Of a DNA stretch of 39,720 nt, positions 10,790-22,522 are shown piece after piece (the stretch's first letter is position 1; each line of letters begins with the position of its first letter). This stretch comes from Chara braunii (Eukaryota; Streptophyta; Charophyceae; Charales; Characeae), in NCBI GenBank assembly GCA_003427395.1, contig BFEA01000213.1:324441-364160 (forward strand), in the 5' to 3' direction. The position numbers were made by a program, and so were the translations under genes. The notes under the pieces were generated by a model. It made no database searches. It was given only the letters and a program-made list of their open reading frames with translations, and was not told where the DNA came from.

Positions 10790-12640
10790 ACTTAAGCAGG
10801 GTTCCCAAAGGCGGTACAAGACGATAAATAAAAAGTATCGCCCAGTTCCCGTTCTCGTTACTGAAAATGAAGAAGTGTACTATGAACGAGAGTGAAGGTT
10901 GATACAACGAATGCGAGAACAAGCCGCAAATAGCCCACGCCATATCAGTGATGAGAACGAAGGGAAACTAACAGTTGGTGAGCCTAGTTTTTTTTCACCC
11001 CAAGAGCAAGTCTTAATGGTAGATCTGATAAAGAAGAGGTATTGCTCTTACGCATTTGATGACGACCAACACAAAAGGTTGGATGTGGATAAGATCCCAT
11101 ATCCGAATCCACACCATACCGCACGAGTTATAGAATCTAAGGGGCGCGCGATATCCTAATCCCGACTAAGGGAAGAAGGTTGTGGACTATCTGGATGGCA
11201 AGATGCGGATGCACGTTGCCAATTATTCCAAAGGACCGTACGCGTCCTCGTGGTTTTAGTTCGTCAAACCGAATGTGACGCTACGACGGGTACATGATTT
11301 GCAGCGGTTAAATGCTGTGACAGTACGAGATGCAGGAGGCTTGCCAAACGGATGCACTCTTTGAATCATGGACCTATCCTATAATGTCACTCGTGGGTAT
11401 GACCAGTTTCCTGTTTATCGGCCAGACAACGATGCATACGTGAAGAGGGCGATTCACATGAATATGGCGCCACAAGGATGGAGTAATGCAGTGGCAATGG
11501 TCCAATGACATATAATTCGGGACATGCAGACAATTAGTCCACAAATCACCCGACTGTATATTGATGACTTGGTGGTAAAAGGGCCAAGGGAGAAGGAAGA
11601 ATATGAAGTTATTTCAGGGTTAAAAGGTTTGTTTGGAAGTATGTCCACGACCTTGATAAGGTCTTGAGTCCGCTGGGAAAGCATAACCTCACGCCACGTG
11701 GGCTGAAATCTAGGCACTGCATGAAAAAAACTACTATCCTAGGTTTTATCTGCAGTGAGAATGGTTGTCGACCAGACATAAATAAGACAAACAAGATTAT
11801 CGAATAGTCGGTGTCATTCTGTTCAATAACAGATGTTAGAAAGTTCTTCGACACGTGCGGATTTTAGAAAAGTTTCATTAAGAATTTTGCCGCCAAGACT
11901 AAGCAATTAAGGAAGATGGTGCGTAAGGATCAAGAATGGGTTATAGGAGAAGACCAGAAAAAAGTTGTGGAAGGCATGAAATAAGAGTTCAAGGAGGGAG
12001 GCTTACTGTTGGGGGCACCAGACTACGAGGCCACGGAGAAAAGACCCTTCATTATTGATACGGACGCTGAACCGACTGCCTTGGGATGTGTTTTGGTTCA
12101 GACAAACATTGAAGGGAAGGAGAGATCGCTGAAGATTTGAGAGTCGAACTCTAAATACGACTGAGAGGAATTACTCCAGTTCAAGAAGGCGACGCTCTCG
12201 GTACTCCACTGCCTGAGGATCTTCCCAAATTACATCTTCGACAGAAGGTTCATACTGAGGGTAGACCCAACTGCGCTTGCATGCTCCCTTAAGAATTACA
12301 CTCCACCAGATCTAACGGTAGCCAGGTGGCTGACCTACATTTGGATGTTCAACTTTGAATTGAAAGAATTTCGGGAAGCAAGAATAAAGCAGATGGGCTG
12401 AGCTGCATCAACTAGGACAAGTCGAAGGAGGAACCTTTAAAGAACATGCCGCCAGTTGATGAGTTTTTTTATCAGGAGAAGGACGTCAGTCTCCGTATTA
12501 ACGATTGGTCTTTGCGAGTGCCAAGTTGTGTTGGCCACCCCATATGGATACCCCCAAGGGGATACGAATATAAGACGGACTTGGTCCTTAAGCCTTTTGA
12601 GAATGGGGAAGTAAGGACGTTAAGTGAATGATGAAATTAG
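10790..12640 (+). pseudogene. pol: Reverse transcriptase-RNase H pseudogene
   Basis: RT copies the RNA into DNA and RNase H removes the template. The N-terminal segment reads RPVPVLVTENEEVYYERE (about 10838-10893), then 10899-11159. RT blocks follow in several frames: DYLDGKMRMHVANYSKGPYA, RVHDLQRLNAVTVRDAGGLP, the first-Asp block IMDL..GYDQFPVY, MAPQGWSNAVAMVQ, and intact YIDD at 11557-11568. RNase H starts at FIIDTDAEPTALGCVLVQ (12048 on) and includes LHCLRIFPNYIF and VARWLTYIWMFNFELKEF. The linker to integrase is 12446-12631 (open, WIPPRGYEYKTDLVLKPF). Multiple TAG/TAA/TGA codons and frame changes interrupt it. Assignment is secure; function is lost. Confidence 0.92.
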
Positions 12641-12786
12641 AGCTACCAGACACTCACTGTCTAGCAGACGAGTTGAGCACGACAGAATAAGACCCTACTT
12701 AGGTAGAGAAACACGAAGAGTTAATGAGAGGAATGTACCTCCTTACTGACAAACTTATGTAGGGAGAGTTCGACCGGAAAGGCTCA

Positions 12787-14081
12787 ATGAACCCGACGGA
12801 AGGCGAGGATTTAGTGCCTGAAAGCCAAAATGATGAGTTTGAAGAGGGGGATATTAGGGAAGCGTTTCGTGCGAAAGAATACGATGGGATCTCCTTTGAG
12901 CTAAGGAGCAGGGATGCTACTGTGAAGACCCTAAAAATGAGACACCTTTATTTAGTAAGGGATGACCATATCTTGATAAAGCGGCAACTGGGAAGCCCCA
13001 TGAGGATTGTATGTGGAAGGAATCGACAGATCGATGTCGTGACAACCTTGCATGAGGGCATAGCAGGCGGACATCGAGGGATAAGTGCCACATATGCCAA
13101 GATAAGCGAGTTGTATCATATGGGGCGATTTCGCGTTCCTTGCCAAAAAACGTCGCTGCAGAGACATACAAAGTCACTTCATCAGAGGTTGAAAAGAGAA
13201 GTAAGCGCTATCGTACATCTGAATCTGCTTTTCATGCCACCAGGGGATAATGACTATAATTATACCTTCGATACGTGTGATAATTTCACTGACTTCGTGG
13301 ATGGGAAAGTTATCCGTACGACGACCGGTGCGGTTTTGGTAAGCTGCATCGAGGAATATTATTAGCGTTACTCCCTTTTCAAGGAATTTGTGATGGATAG
13401 TCGATCAAAATTCACCTGTTTGGAGATGCAAGCACTGCTATCAGGATATGACATGGTAACAAATTATACCACGCCCTCGCATCCCCAAGCTAATGTGCCA
13501 ATAGAAATGGGGCATAGTGCTATCACAATCTCCTTGCTAAATGGACGGAAGGTAGAGTCAATCAGTGACCGGAGTACTTAAGGACGATTTTCTTTGTTGA
13601 GAATGTCACTGTAAGCAGGATGACTAAGTACGCACCTGCCACATTGTGGTACGAGAGGCATGCAACCTTCCCAATTGAAAGCTTCCTGAAGACCTGGAGG
13701 CGCCAAGATCTAAAAACCAACCCGTCTTTTGAAGAGTTGTTCGATATTCGGGCACGGCAGGTGGGAGCAATTGAAGAAAGGATCCAAGAAGCGTCCAATA
13801 ATGCGTGGAGAAGTCGTATGGACGACAAGGCACGATGGGATCAGATGGTGTGTGTGCGAAAAACACCATTGGGAGTTGGGGATGTTGTATTCCTGTATGA
13901 CTCCTCTTTACAAAAGCAGTGGTCAAGGAAGCTCGACAAACGATGGTTAGGACTGTATCGAATTGTACGATATGAGGAGATTGGAGCCTATCAAATCGAG
14001 GAATTGAATGGAACAGAGTGGAAGGATTGGGTATCAAAAACGAGGTTAAAGAAGTTCGTGTCACGAAAAGAGCTAAGATAA
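12787..14081 (+). pseudogene. pol: Integrase pseudogene, first catalytic Asp replaced by Asn
   Basis: Integrase inserts the cDNA. The first frame (12787-13365) has the zinc-finger histidines in LHEGIAGGHRG, but only one cysteine is evident (PCQK); about 15 residues that should hold the other seem deleted. The core has HLNLLFMPPGD, where Asp is expected at codon 13222 and AAT (Asn) is present. The second Asp (codon 13396, VMDSRSKF) and the Glu (codon 13504, PIEMGH) remain, exactly 35 residues apart, giving N-D-35-E. A TAG at about 13363 and a frame change near 13580 break it. The C-terminal part (13620-14081) is open and carries the Ty3-type GPY/F-like module, KLDKRWLGLYRIVRYEE. Confidence 0.92.
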
Positions 14082-14220
14082 ACACTCTGATGTCACTATG
14101 ATAGGACTCCATCCTAGTCAAGTTATAAGAGAGTAGAGAGGATGAGATATATGGGCTAAATGAGTGTTTGTTTGATCTTGATTGACTCTATTCGCCTAGT
14201 TGCTTACCCCTTTAAATGTC

Positions 14221-14246
14221 TGTCGTCTCCTTCGTCTGTTGTGCAG
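14221..14246 (+). promoter_or_regulatory. Possible 3' splice site before the post-integrase ORF
   Basis: A pyrimidine-rich stretch ends in TTGTGCAG at 14246, just upstream of ATG at 14269. Athila/env-like downstream ORFs are thought to be expressed by splicing; here that is an inference from the motif only. Confidence 0.3.
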
Positions 14247-17200
14247 GTTTGACATTTCGAAGACAGCCATGCCGAGAGGGGGGGGGGAGACGCGGCCACA
14301 ACAGAGACCTTTGGGGGCATCAAGTGGGAGCGAGCAGCATGGATTTTTTTGGAGAGAGCACATGATGGGGACATAAAGTTATTTTTGGACGAGTTTCAGG
14401 ACTATGTGAGACAGAGAGGTTGGACCGTATCAGAAATGATACGGAGGCTGAGAGGAGTGTGACGTTTTGAGGAGCCTTTTGCGCGGATCTGCAGGGAGGC
14501 TTTGACTAAGCAGGAGGTGGAGACGAGGATGCAAGGGTTAAGACCCTCGCCAGTGGGACCAAATGGGTTGCCGATCCGTTTGGAGATGGGTAATGTGGAG
14601 GAGTTTATCCCAACCTTTGAGAGGTTTATGCATGACCAGGGTGTTATGAGAGAGGAGTGGTTGCAAACAATGACATTGTGGACCAGGAAGGCGGAGCGAC
14701 CCCTAGCCAGATAGATCCGGGATAGAGTTCGAGACTGGGAGGATTGTAAGGTGCATTTGAGGGAGGCATTTCGGCGGCTAGAGCCAGACAAACCCCAGCC
14801 TAGAGTTGAGAGGAGACAGAGGAGCAGGACACTTTGAGATCCTGAGCAGAGGGAGGTCATCTCACCTTGAGGGGGGCGGAAGGCGCTCGTTAGTCAACAT
14901 GAAGGGCCATCGTGACCTGCCTAACAGCGAGAGGCATACCCTGAGTGCAGACTTAGACCAGTGATATTTTGGCGATTCATTGAAGGGGAACCACAATGAT
15001 CCCCTCAGTGAGCGTTGGACAAGCAGGAGGAAGCACCATCAGGGATCCCTCTACAGAGTTTGGAGGCGCACTTGGATGCCTCACAATGGGGGATGCCGCA
15101 ACTGGGCATGAATCGTGGTGAGCCACCAGGAGACTTGTCGATGAAGGAAGCGCAAAGGCCAGAGCAAGAGATGGAGCCGGGGTTCCAGGTCGGGTGGCAT
15201 ATTGGGGAGGTGATTGAGGTTAGAGACGACACCCCTCCTCAGACGCTAGTCACAGAGCAGGGACTTGAGCTGGTCCCAAAGGCTACCCGGGAGGCAGGTG
15301 AGGAGCCCCGGCCCAAGGAGATCCCATCATCCCTTCCAAAGATAGTTTTTTCACCAAGAGAGAGGGAGGAGATAGAGTGGGAGGAGACAAACCGGAGGAC
15401 GAGGGCTCGTGCGGTTATTGACATGCATCTAGCGGCGTACGCTCAGGAGCACCCTAATATTGGGGCACCCACATTCGTTGAACCATCTTTGGAGCTGCCC
15501 CCGGAGACGACAGAGCTGAGACTCCAGCATATTAGTTTTTCCAGACAGAGTCAAGAGGACCGCCGAGTGAGACGGTTTAGGAGAGACGAGCCAAGAGGGA
15601 CAGGCGCTTAGAGGAGATATGACGAGTGCGAGACAGGCGGAAGGCAACAAGGATGCTACCGGATCCGCCAGCGAACATGCAGCCTAGGACCCGCCGAGTC
15701 GCTGCGATCTGGGGAGAGTATTGGGGCCAGAGAGCTAGAGTGCGCCCAACACTGCGAGAGCAGGACTCAAATAGACTGGGGGATCTTGTGAGAGCAGGGC
15801 TTGAGGCTGCGAGAGAGTTAGATGAGGATCTAGATCGGAGGATCCGCATATTGGCTGAGACTTCAATTCAAAGGTACCTGATGTTGGAAGGCGCCCTTAC
15901 AGAGAAGAAGTTTGAGGTGACAAAAGGTGATGGTGGTGTCTCTGTAGCTTCTCTGGCCAGCTTATGACATAGGGGTACTCCCATGTGCTCCTCAAGTCCT
16001 GACTCTTATGCCCGAGTATCCAACACGCCCTGCGCTCCGCCTGCCTCTGGCATGTACTCAGGTGTGTCCAACCTCTATGGCCTATCCCCACACACGTCTG
16101 CCGCCGTGATCACTGTCTCCTCCTCATTGGTGCCCCCATCCTCTCATCAGCCATAGGCGTGCTCAGTCCCTCTGGCATGCTTCTGAGAGCCTCCAAGAGT
16201 ACATCCATGGACCCCTCATCTGATTCATGAGCATGCTCAACGGGGCGTCTAGCTTAGGCTACAACTGACGGGCCAGACCACTACTTTTCAGGACGCTGTG
16301 TTAGACCTGAAGCGACAACTTCAGGACATGGCAGCGAGGATAGAGGGAGCAACGTCTACTACGGTGGTGGATTGGACTGAGAGTCGCCACTATGACATTC
16401 AGGGCGAGGCGGTACAAAATTTATTTGGATGTCATCCTGCGGCACTATCCTCTTAAGACCCAACCATTGGAAGAGTTATTATGGAGCCGACAGAGGCAAA
16501 AGCCAAAAGAGAGGCGAAGAGAGAAGCCTTTGAGTTCAGAGCGCCTACCGAGTTGGCTACTCAGCGTGCACCTTCTTGCGAGCCAGTGCCAATATCTACG
16601 TCGATGCTATCCGAGAGTGGACTGCAAGGAGTTGCCAGTGAGCATGCTCAGGGATCAGATGAGGGGTCCTTGGATGTACTCTTGGAGACTCTCAGCAGCA
16701 TGCAAGAGGGACTGAGCACGCCTATGGCTGAGGAGAGGATGGGGGCACCTCATGAGGAGAAGACAATGATCACAGCGACATGCGTGTGGGGGGGTAGGCC
16801 ACAGAGGCTAAACACACCTGAGTACATGCCAGAGGAAGCTGGACCGCAAGGCGTATTGGATACTCGGGCATAAGAGTCAAGACTTGAGGAGCACATGTGA
16901 GTACCTGTATGTCATGAGCTGGCCAGATAAGCTACAAAGATGCCCACATCGCCGGATTCCCAAAGGAAGAGGAAGAGGTAACAAAGGCAGAGTGATTAGT
17001 CTTGCTTCTTTTGCAAGAAGGGGGAACATCGGGTTCTGCAATATCCGAAATTTCTCAAGGACAAGGCAATAGGAAAGGTCAATGAGAAGGAAGGTAGAAT
17101 GTATGATAAGATGAAGCGGTTGGCAGAGCGGTCCACTGATGGAAGTAGGGCTCAGTTATACAGGTAAAACAAGGAGGAGATGGGTGAGTAGGACTTGTTT

Positions 17201-17290
17201 GCCTGTGTATCAGTAGGAAAGTACACGTTGCTAGGATATAGTCCCGATAAGCGAGTAGGAGTAGACTCTTCTTGTGCATGTTGAGTAAGG
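14247..17290 (+). pseudogene. Second Gag-like ORF between integrase and 3' LTR
   Basis: An ATG at 14269 leads into a ten-G tract (14278-14287) where the frame changes. The main frame has LFLDEFQDYVRQRGWTVSEM, then EFIPTFERFMHDQGVMREEW and RDWEDCKVHLREAFRRLEP (to 14836), with the tryptophan/phenylalanine spacing of a Gag capsid region. In-frame TGA (about 14460) and TAG (about 14713) interrupt it. Next are charged, probably helical segments (15015-15611, 15626-15967, 16300-16870). The C-terminal end has CFFCKKGEHRVLQY (17003-17044), a CCHC knuckle whose last Cys is Tyr (TAT), then KFLKDKAIGKVNEKEGRMYD to TAA at 17165. The env position thus holds a Gag-like protein; no signal peptide or membrane segment is visible. 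An inverted duplication disrupts it. Confidence 0.6.
15918..16960. repeat. Inverted duplication of ~320 bp inside the second Gag-like ORF
   Basis: Bases 15918-16240 are the reverse complement of about 16639-16960, with about 400 bases between. Matching landmarks: CTCGGGCATAAGAGTCA (16864 on) against its complement near 16000-16016, and CATGGATGTACTCTTGGAG-type sequence in both arms. The right arm is in the coding orientation (EYLYVMSWPDKLQR); the left arm encodes the same peptide on the minus strand (EYPYVISWPEKLQR). Confidence 0.85.
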
Positions 17291-18110
17291 GGTCTGCATT
17301 TTTGTCTTTGGCCTCTTGTACTCACGCTGCTGTATATATAGATCTACAACGTGAGACTGTCTTTGAGGAGTTCCTCATTATTTAGGAGTTAAAACTCAGT
17401 TGTGGGATATGTGGATTACGTAAAGGGTGTTGTACAGTGACATTGCGACTATTTTTTATTCTTGTGAGTTAGACTTATCTGATTCTGAGTGTATTGTTGG
17501 CAGTGTGATTGCTTTGTATCATTTTTTAACCTATTTTGCTCATTTTGAGCTTGTTTGTGAGTTTGAGACTACGTTGTTATAATTTTCGTGTGGGATACCC
17601 CACCTTTGAGTGTATATGGAGTTGAGGTTCCTTAGACTATCCTTTGTGTATGACGGTCACAAATACTCTTGCAAGGGTGGATTTATGCTCACGTATGATA
17701 GCCTTTTGTGAAGAGGTGTATAAGATGCATCTCGTATGTTCTGTGAATGTAAAATGTGTAAATTGTCTACTCTTTGGGAGTACTCGGGTGACCCGCCTAC
17801 GACAGATGATGAGATCGAGTATAAGGAGGGGAAGCGTAGTCTGTTTGGTGAAAAGGTGTGAAAATCCTAAGGGATTTATGAATCTTTTTTAGGATCGAGT
17901 TGTGACGGGGACCCATAAGTTGGTCTCTAAGTGTTGAGTGGTTTTATGGTTGATACCCCTTCGAGTGGGAAAACGATTATTGTTCACTTAGAATCATCTT
18001 CAAGTGGAATATGTTTTAAAAGATCATATGGAAGCTCATCCTTGAGTGAGAGGATGACTGAATGGTTTAATAGTTGAGGCTCCTTCAAGTGGAAGGTGGT
18101 TTAATTTTTT
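17291..18110 (+). other. Noncoding tail of the internal region
   Basis: AT-rich, with no recognised gene; a TATATATA lies near 17332 and an 82-codon frame at 17644-17892 resembles nothing known. From about 17950 a degenerate motif like CTTCAAGTGGAA recurs four times at roughly 50-base spacing up to the polypurine tract. Confidence 0.5.
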
Positions 18111-18126
18111 GGGAGGGAGGCAAAAA
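18111..18126 (+). other. Polypurine tract
   Basis: GGGAGGGAGGCAAAAA, a purine run with a single C, directly precedes TGCC, the inferred TG start of the 3' LTR. It would prime plus-strand DNA synthesis. The true 5' LTR start is off-window, so the boundary cannot be cross-checked. Confidence 0.55.
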
Positions 18127-18893
18127 TGCCTTCAGAAGGTCTCGGTTAGGGCCCTCGTCCCTAGTTCTGACCTTGGATGCAGGGCGGAGACTAGATGGGA
18201 CATCCGACGAGAAACCGGTGTTGTCTAGGACAAAGCGGAAATGACTATTGAGAGAGCCGCTAAAACTTATGTTGTAGTACGTAAGCCTAGTATACCGACG
18301 TCCTGATGTCACGACAATGGAGACCCATGTTAAAATTTTGGCAACATATAGTTGTGTCTGACATTGATTGATGAAGTCCTCGAACCAGAGTCTGTCCGCT
18401 AATCGAATTGGTTCCTTTCTCGCCAACATTTTGCGTTATGAATAAACTGATAGTTTTTTATGCAATTGAGCGACGGGGACGTCGCTTAATATGGTCTGGT
18501 AAGTTATCAGTGTGAAAACCCTTACAAATGTATTTACCCTGGTTTTTGCAAGTGGCAAGGAGTGAGTGTGATTTAAAAGATTTGAGTACATGGCGCGGGT
18601 CGCGACTATATTCTAGTCATGCAGACTAAGTGGTTGACTAGAAAATAAAAAGTGTGTCGGCGTGTAGGTTCGAGGCGTGCGTGGTCTCTTTTTCTTGATT
18701 AATGAATGTAAAACCGGAATAGTTACCGTCTAAATTTTTATTTTTGATTTAAGCTACGATTAAAGAATATTTTCTTTGGTTGGTATGCCTGACCGTGACT
18801 TATGTGTATGTACGGGAGGCGACCTCGACGGCGGGGGGGGCGATGACAATGAGATTAGCCGGTGAGGTTAGAGAGTGACCGGGTATCATTTGG

Positions 18894-19654
18894 CGGAGAG
18901 ATGGTTAACAATAGACGTTATTTACAGGTCACTTTCAGCCGCTATAGGTCCCCACTTGAAACCCCTGAAATGACCTGAAGTGGATGAAACTTCTGAAAGG
19001 GGTTTCAAGTACCCTCATCCAAATAGTTGGATGGGGCACCTGAAAGGTTGAAACCCCTTTCAAGGACTTTAGTCACTTCAGGTCATTATTGCGGTTTCAG
19101 GTCCCTACCTGAAATTCTTGAAATAACTTGAAGTGGCTGAAGCTTCTGAAAGGAGTTTTATGTATTCTCATCCAACTATTTGGATGAGGGTACCTGAAAC
19201 CCCTTTTAGAAACTTCAACCACTTCAGGTTATTACAATGGTTTCAGGTTCCCACTTGAAATTCTTGAAATGACTTGAAGTGGCTGAAGCTTTTGAAAGGG
19301 GTTTCAGGCCCCCCCATCCAAATGGTTGGATGAGGGTACCTGAAACCCCTTTCAGAGGCTTCAGCCATTTCAGGTCATTACTGTGGTTTCATGTCCCCAC
19401 CTGAAATTCCTGAAATAACCTGAAGCGATTGAGGGGTTTTAGAAGCTTCCGCCACTTCAGGTCATTTCAGGTTATACACAGCAATGTTAACAAAAAAAAA
19501 AAAAACAGGCGAAAAAAAAAAAACAATATAAAACTTGTCATGCGAACCATCCGAAACTTCTGAAATGACCTGAAGTGTCTTCACGCCATTTCAGCGGTGT
19601 CAGACCACTTCCGAATCTTTCATTCTGAAATTTTAGGTAGTTGTTAATCACAAG
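18894..19654. mobile_element. Foldback/MITE-like element inserted in the 3' LTR
   Basis: Absent from the 5' LTR, whose empty site reads GCATTTGG (about 408-415). Flanks are TCATTTGG (18886-18893) and TGATTTGG (19655-19662), an 8-bp duplication with one difference. Ends are imperfect inverted repeats around GGTTAACAATA / GATTAACAACTA. The interior is three tandem ~150-bp units, each a near-palindrome with arms like CACTTCAGGTCATTTCAGG and a centre such as CATCCAAATAGTTGGATG. Two poly-A runs lie at 19490-19525. No transposase is present; 8-bp duplications suggest a hAT-type mobiliser. Confidence 0.8.
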
Positions 19655-20356
19655 TGATTTGGTGAACCCGCACGTGTAGAGGCAGTTGTTTAAATGGCTT
19701 ACCGCTAGTATTAAACCCAACCCTGGGCCTAACACTATTGGTTACGGTGTCAGACTTTCATCCGGGAGATTTAGGGATCGAGACCAACCGGCAATGACGC
19801 AAGAGTATCAGAGTACCGTGAAGGGACCGAGGGGTTAAGGGCCCAGTGGACTATCCCCTTCGGTTTTTGTTGCCGTATATGGCAACGGGTTCGAGGAGTG
19901 CGACCAAGAGGGGTGTCGACAATTTTTTTTTCTTTCTCGGCACTGTTTCGATTTTTCCTTTTTGCTTTTGGTTCTCTTTCTCTTAATACTGTTTGTATGT
20001 TTTAGGATGGGTCACGGTACTGGCACTAGGGCGGACAGTGGAACCGCTGACTTAGTTCAACTAAGTGCACCCACAAACTGTTGAAGTATAGACTTGAACT
20101 CGGATTCCGACGGAACACGACAAAGGGGGAAACGATTATGAGTTAACTGCGACCGGTTAGTGTCGTAGGGCCGTGCGAACAGGCCAGTCCTTTAGGACGT
20201 TTGTAAAAGGTGGAGCGGTATAGGGAAGGTTGACGTAGCCACCCTGCACGACCATGGCATGCGCATAGTGTGCTACGGTTGTCTGAACATGGCCACACTA
20301 CGAAGGGTCGGGTCTGTAGCGACACTTAGTTGCCTGGGCGTGACCAGTGGAACTCC

Positions 20357-22522
20357 GGTGGAGGTCCGCAACAATACTGTTGTGCAAATCGATGACTTGG
20401 GTATGTGGATGAAAGACTAATCGAACCCTCTAGAGCTAGTTCCGTCAAAAGTTGACATGCAAATCACTTCGTTGGACCTGTCGAAGCCGCCACAACGTGA
20501 GCAAACTTACTTGTTCGACCAATGCATTGCTCATCGTATAGACGATAGTAGAGTGAAGCGACTACGGGGAGACCTACCTATGTGGCGGCAGGTGCGTTGC
20601 GCATTCGATCAATGGAAGTAGTGTCGAGTAGGCCGCTGCTTTAGGCGCTGTAGGATTGAGGGAGGAAAGAACGAGCGCCCAACTGAGAGATTGACAAAGA
20701 GAAGCACGAAGGACAAGAAGGGGAATGAATGTGGACGTAATTCAGCGTCAGGGACATTTACAGCGGAGGAAGGACGGTGGCGACTGTGAGCGAGAGCTTG
20801 GCGGAGTAGAAACGACGTTGTCATCCCGATTCTTAACGCAATCGGTTAAGGTTGTTTTGAGGATTTTAGTCCTGGGGGAATCCGAATTCAAGGTTAGTTT
20901 TAGTGAAAAATTAGTGTCATAGAAGATAGAGAGAAAAAAAGTTGTGGGGGATATGGTGGATGGAAGATATGGTAGAGAGAAAAACGTTAAGCTCATCTGA
21001 TTCTTGACAGAATCGGATGAGCAAGGAGGTGATTTAGGGGTATTGAGTTGAGGCGAATCTATGAGTGGTGTTAGATTTTGGGTTGGTGTGTTAGAAGAAG
21101 CATGGGAAGAGTAAGAAGGTGCGACGAGTTGTCGTGAATGTGAATGGGCTGGGGAGATCGATGAAGTACCTACCGGTGTTTTAGCGGGAGGTCCATTCCA
21201 ACTTTGCGCATCCTATCGATCGAAGGAGGGGCTGAAGTAGGGGTTTTAAGGGAGGGCGACCTTGAAGTTCAAAGTTAGATTGGTTAGACAGTTAGTAGAG
21301 TGGGGGATAGCAAGGAAACGGTTGTGATGGAGATGACGAACAGATGGATATGGTCGGACGGGAATTTTAAAACTCACCCATTGTTCTTAACAACAACGTG
21401 CAAGTGGCGATCTGAGTAAGAAGTTCAGAGATAGTTCAAGTAGATTGCAAGCTCGGATTGAGCATGGAGATCGCGGTGGAGGTCCTCAGCGATAGTGTCG
21501 TGCAAATCGATCGTCGGACGTGTTAAAGCTGCCGCAACGTGGGAAGACTTACTTGCTAGGCGGATGGATTAGTCATCGTATAGACGATAGTAGAGTGAAA
21601 CGACCGCGGGGAGACCTACCTATGTGGCAGTAGGTGGGTTGCGCATTCGATCAATGGAAGTAGTGTCGAGTAGGCCGGTGCGTTAGGCATTGTAGGATCG
21701 AGGGAGGAAAGAACGAGCACCCAGTTGGGAGATTGACAAAGAGAAGCACAAAGGGCAAGAAGGGGAATGAATGTGGATGTAGTTCCACGCCAGGGACACT
21801 CACAACGGAGGAAGGGCGGTGGCGACGGTGAGCGAGGGTTGGGCGGAGTAGAAACGACGTTGTCATCTCGATTCTTAACGAAATCAATTAGAGTGAAGGT
21901 CGTTTTAGGGGTTTTAGCCCCGGGCAAATCTGAATTCGAGGTTGGTTTTAGTGAAAAATTAGTGTTACATAAGATAGTGAGAAAAAAAGTCGCGGGGGAG
22001 ATGGTGAATGGAAGATATGGCGCAGAGAAAGACGTTAAGCCTATCCGATTTTTGACAGAATCGGATGAGCAAGGAGGCGATTCCGGGGTATTGAGCCGAG
22101 GCTTATCTAATAGTCGTGTTAGATTTTCGGTTGGACTGCTAGAAGAAGCGCGGAAAGAGTAAGAAGGTGCATCCAGTTCTCGTGAATATGAACCGGTTGA
22201 GGAGATCGATAATGTACTTGCTGGTGTTTTAGCGGAACATCTATTCCAACTTTGCTCATCCTATTGATCGAAGGAGGGGCTGAAGCAGGGGTTTTAACGG
22301 AGGGCGACGTCAATGTTCAACGTTAGATCGGTTAGACAGTTAGTAGAGTGGGAGATAGCAAGGAAATGGTTGCGATAGAGATGACGAACGAATGGATATG
22401 GCAGAGCAAGAATTGTAAAACTGACCAATTGTTTTAAGAAGAACGTGCGATAGGCGATAAGAGTAGGAGGTTTTGGGACATTACGAGTAGATAGCAAGCT
22501 CGACTTTAGCATGGAGATCGCG
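20357..22522 (+). repeat. ~1.05-kb tandem duplication in the 3' LTR
   Basis: 20357-21475 and 21476-22522 are two copies of the segment present once in the 5' LTR (about 1100-2210). The junction is at GAGATCGCG|GTGGAGG. The second copy lacks about 75 bases near its start. Confidence 0.85.

Noticed and set aside
14247-17290. Env-like glycoprotein
   Set aside because: No signal peptide, membrane segment or cysteine pattern; Gag-like and zinc-knuckle features fit better.
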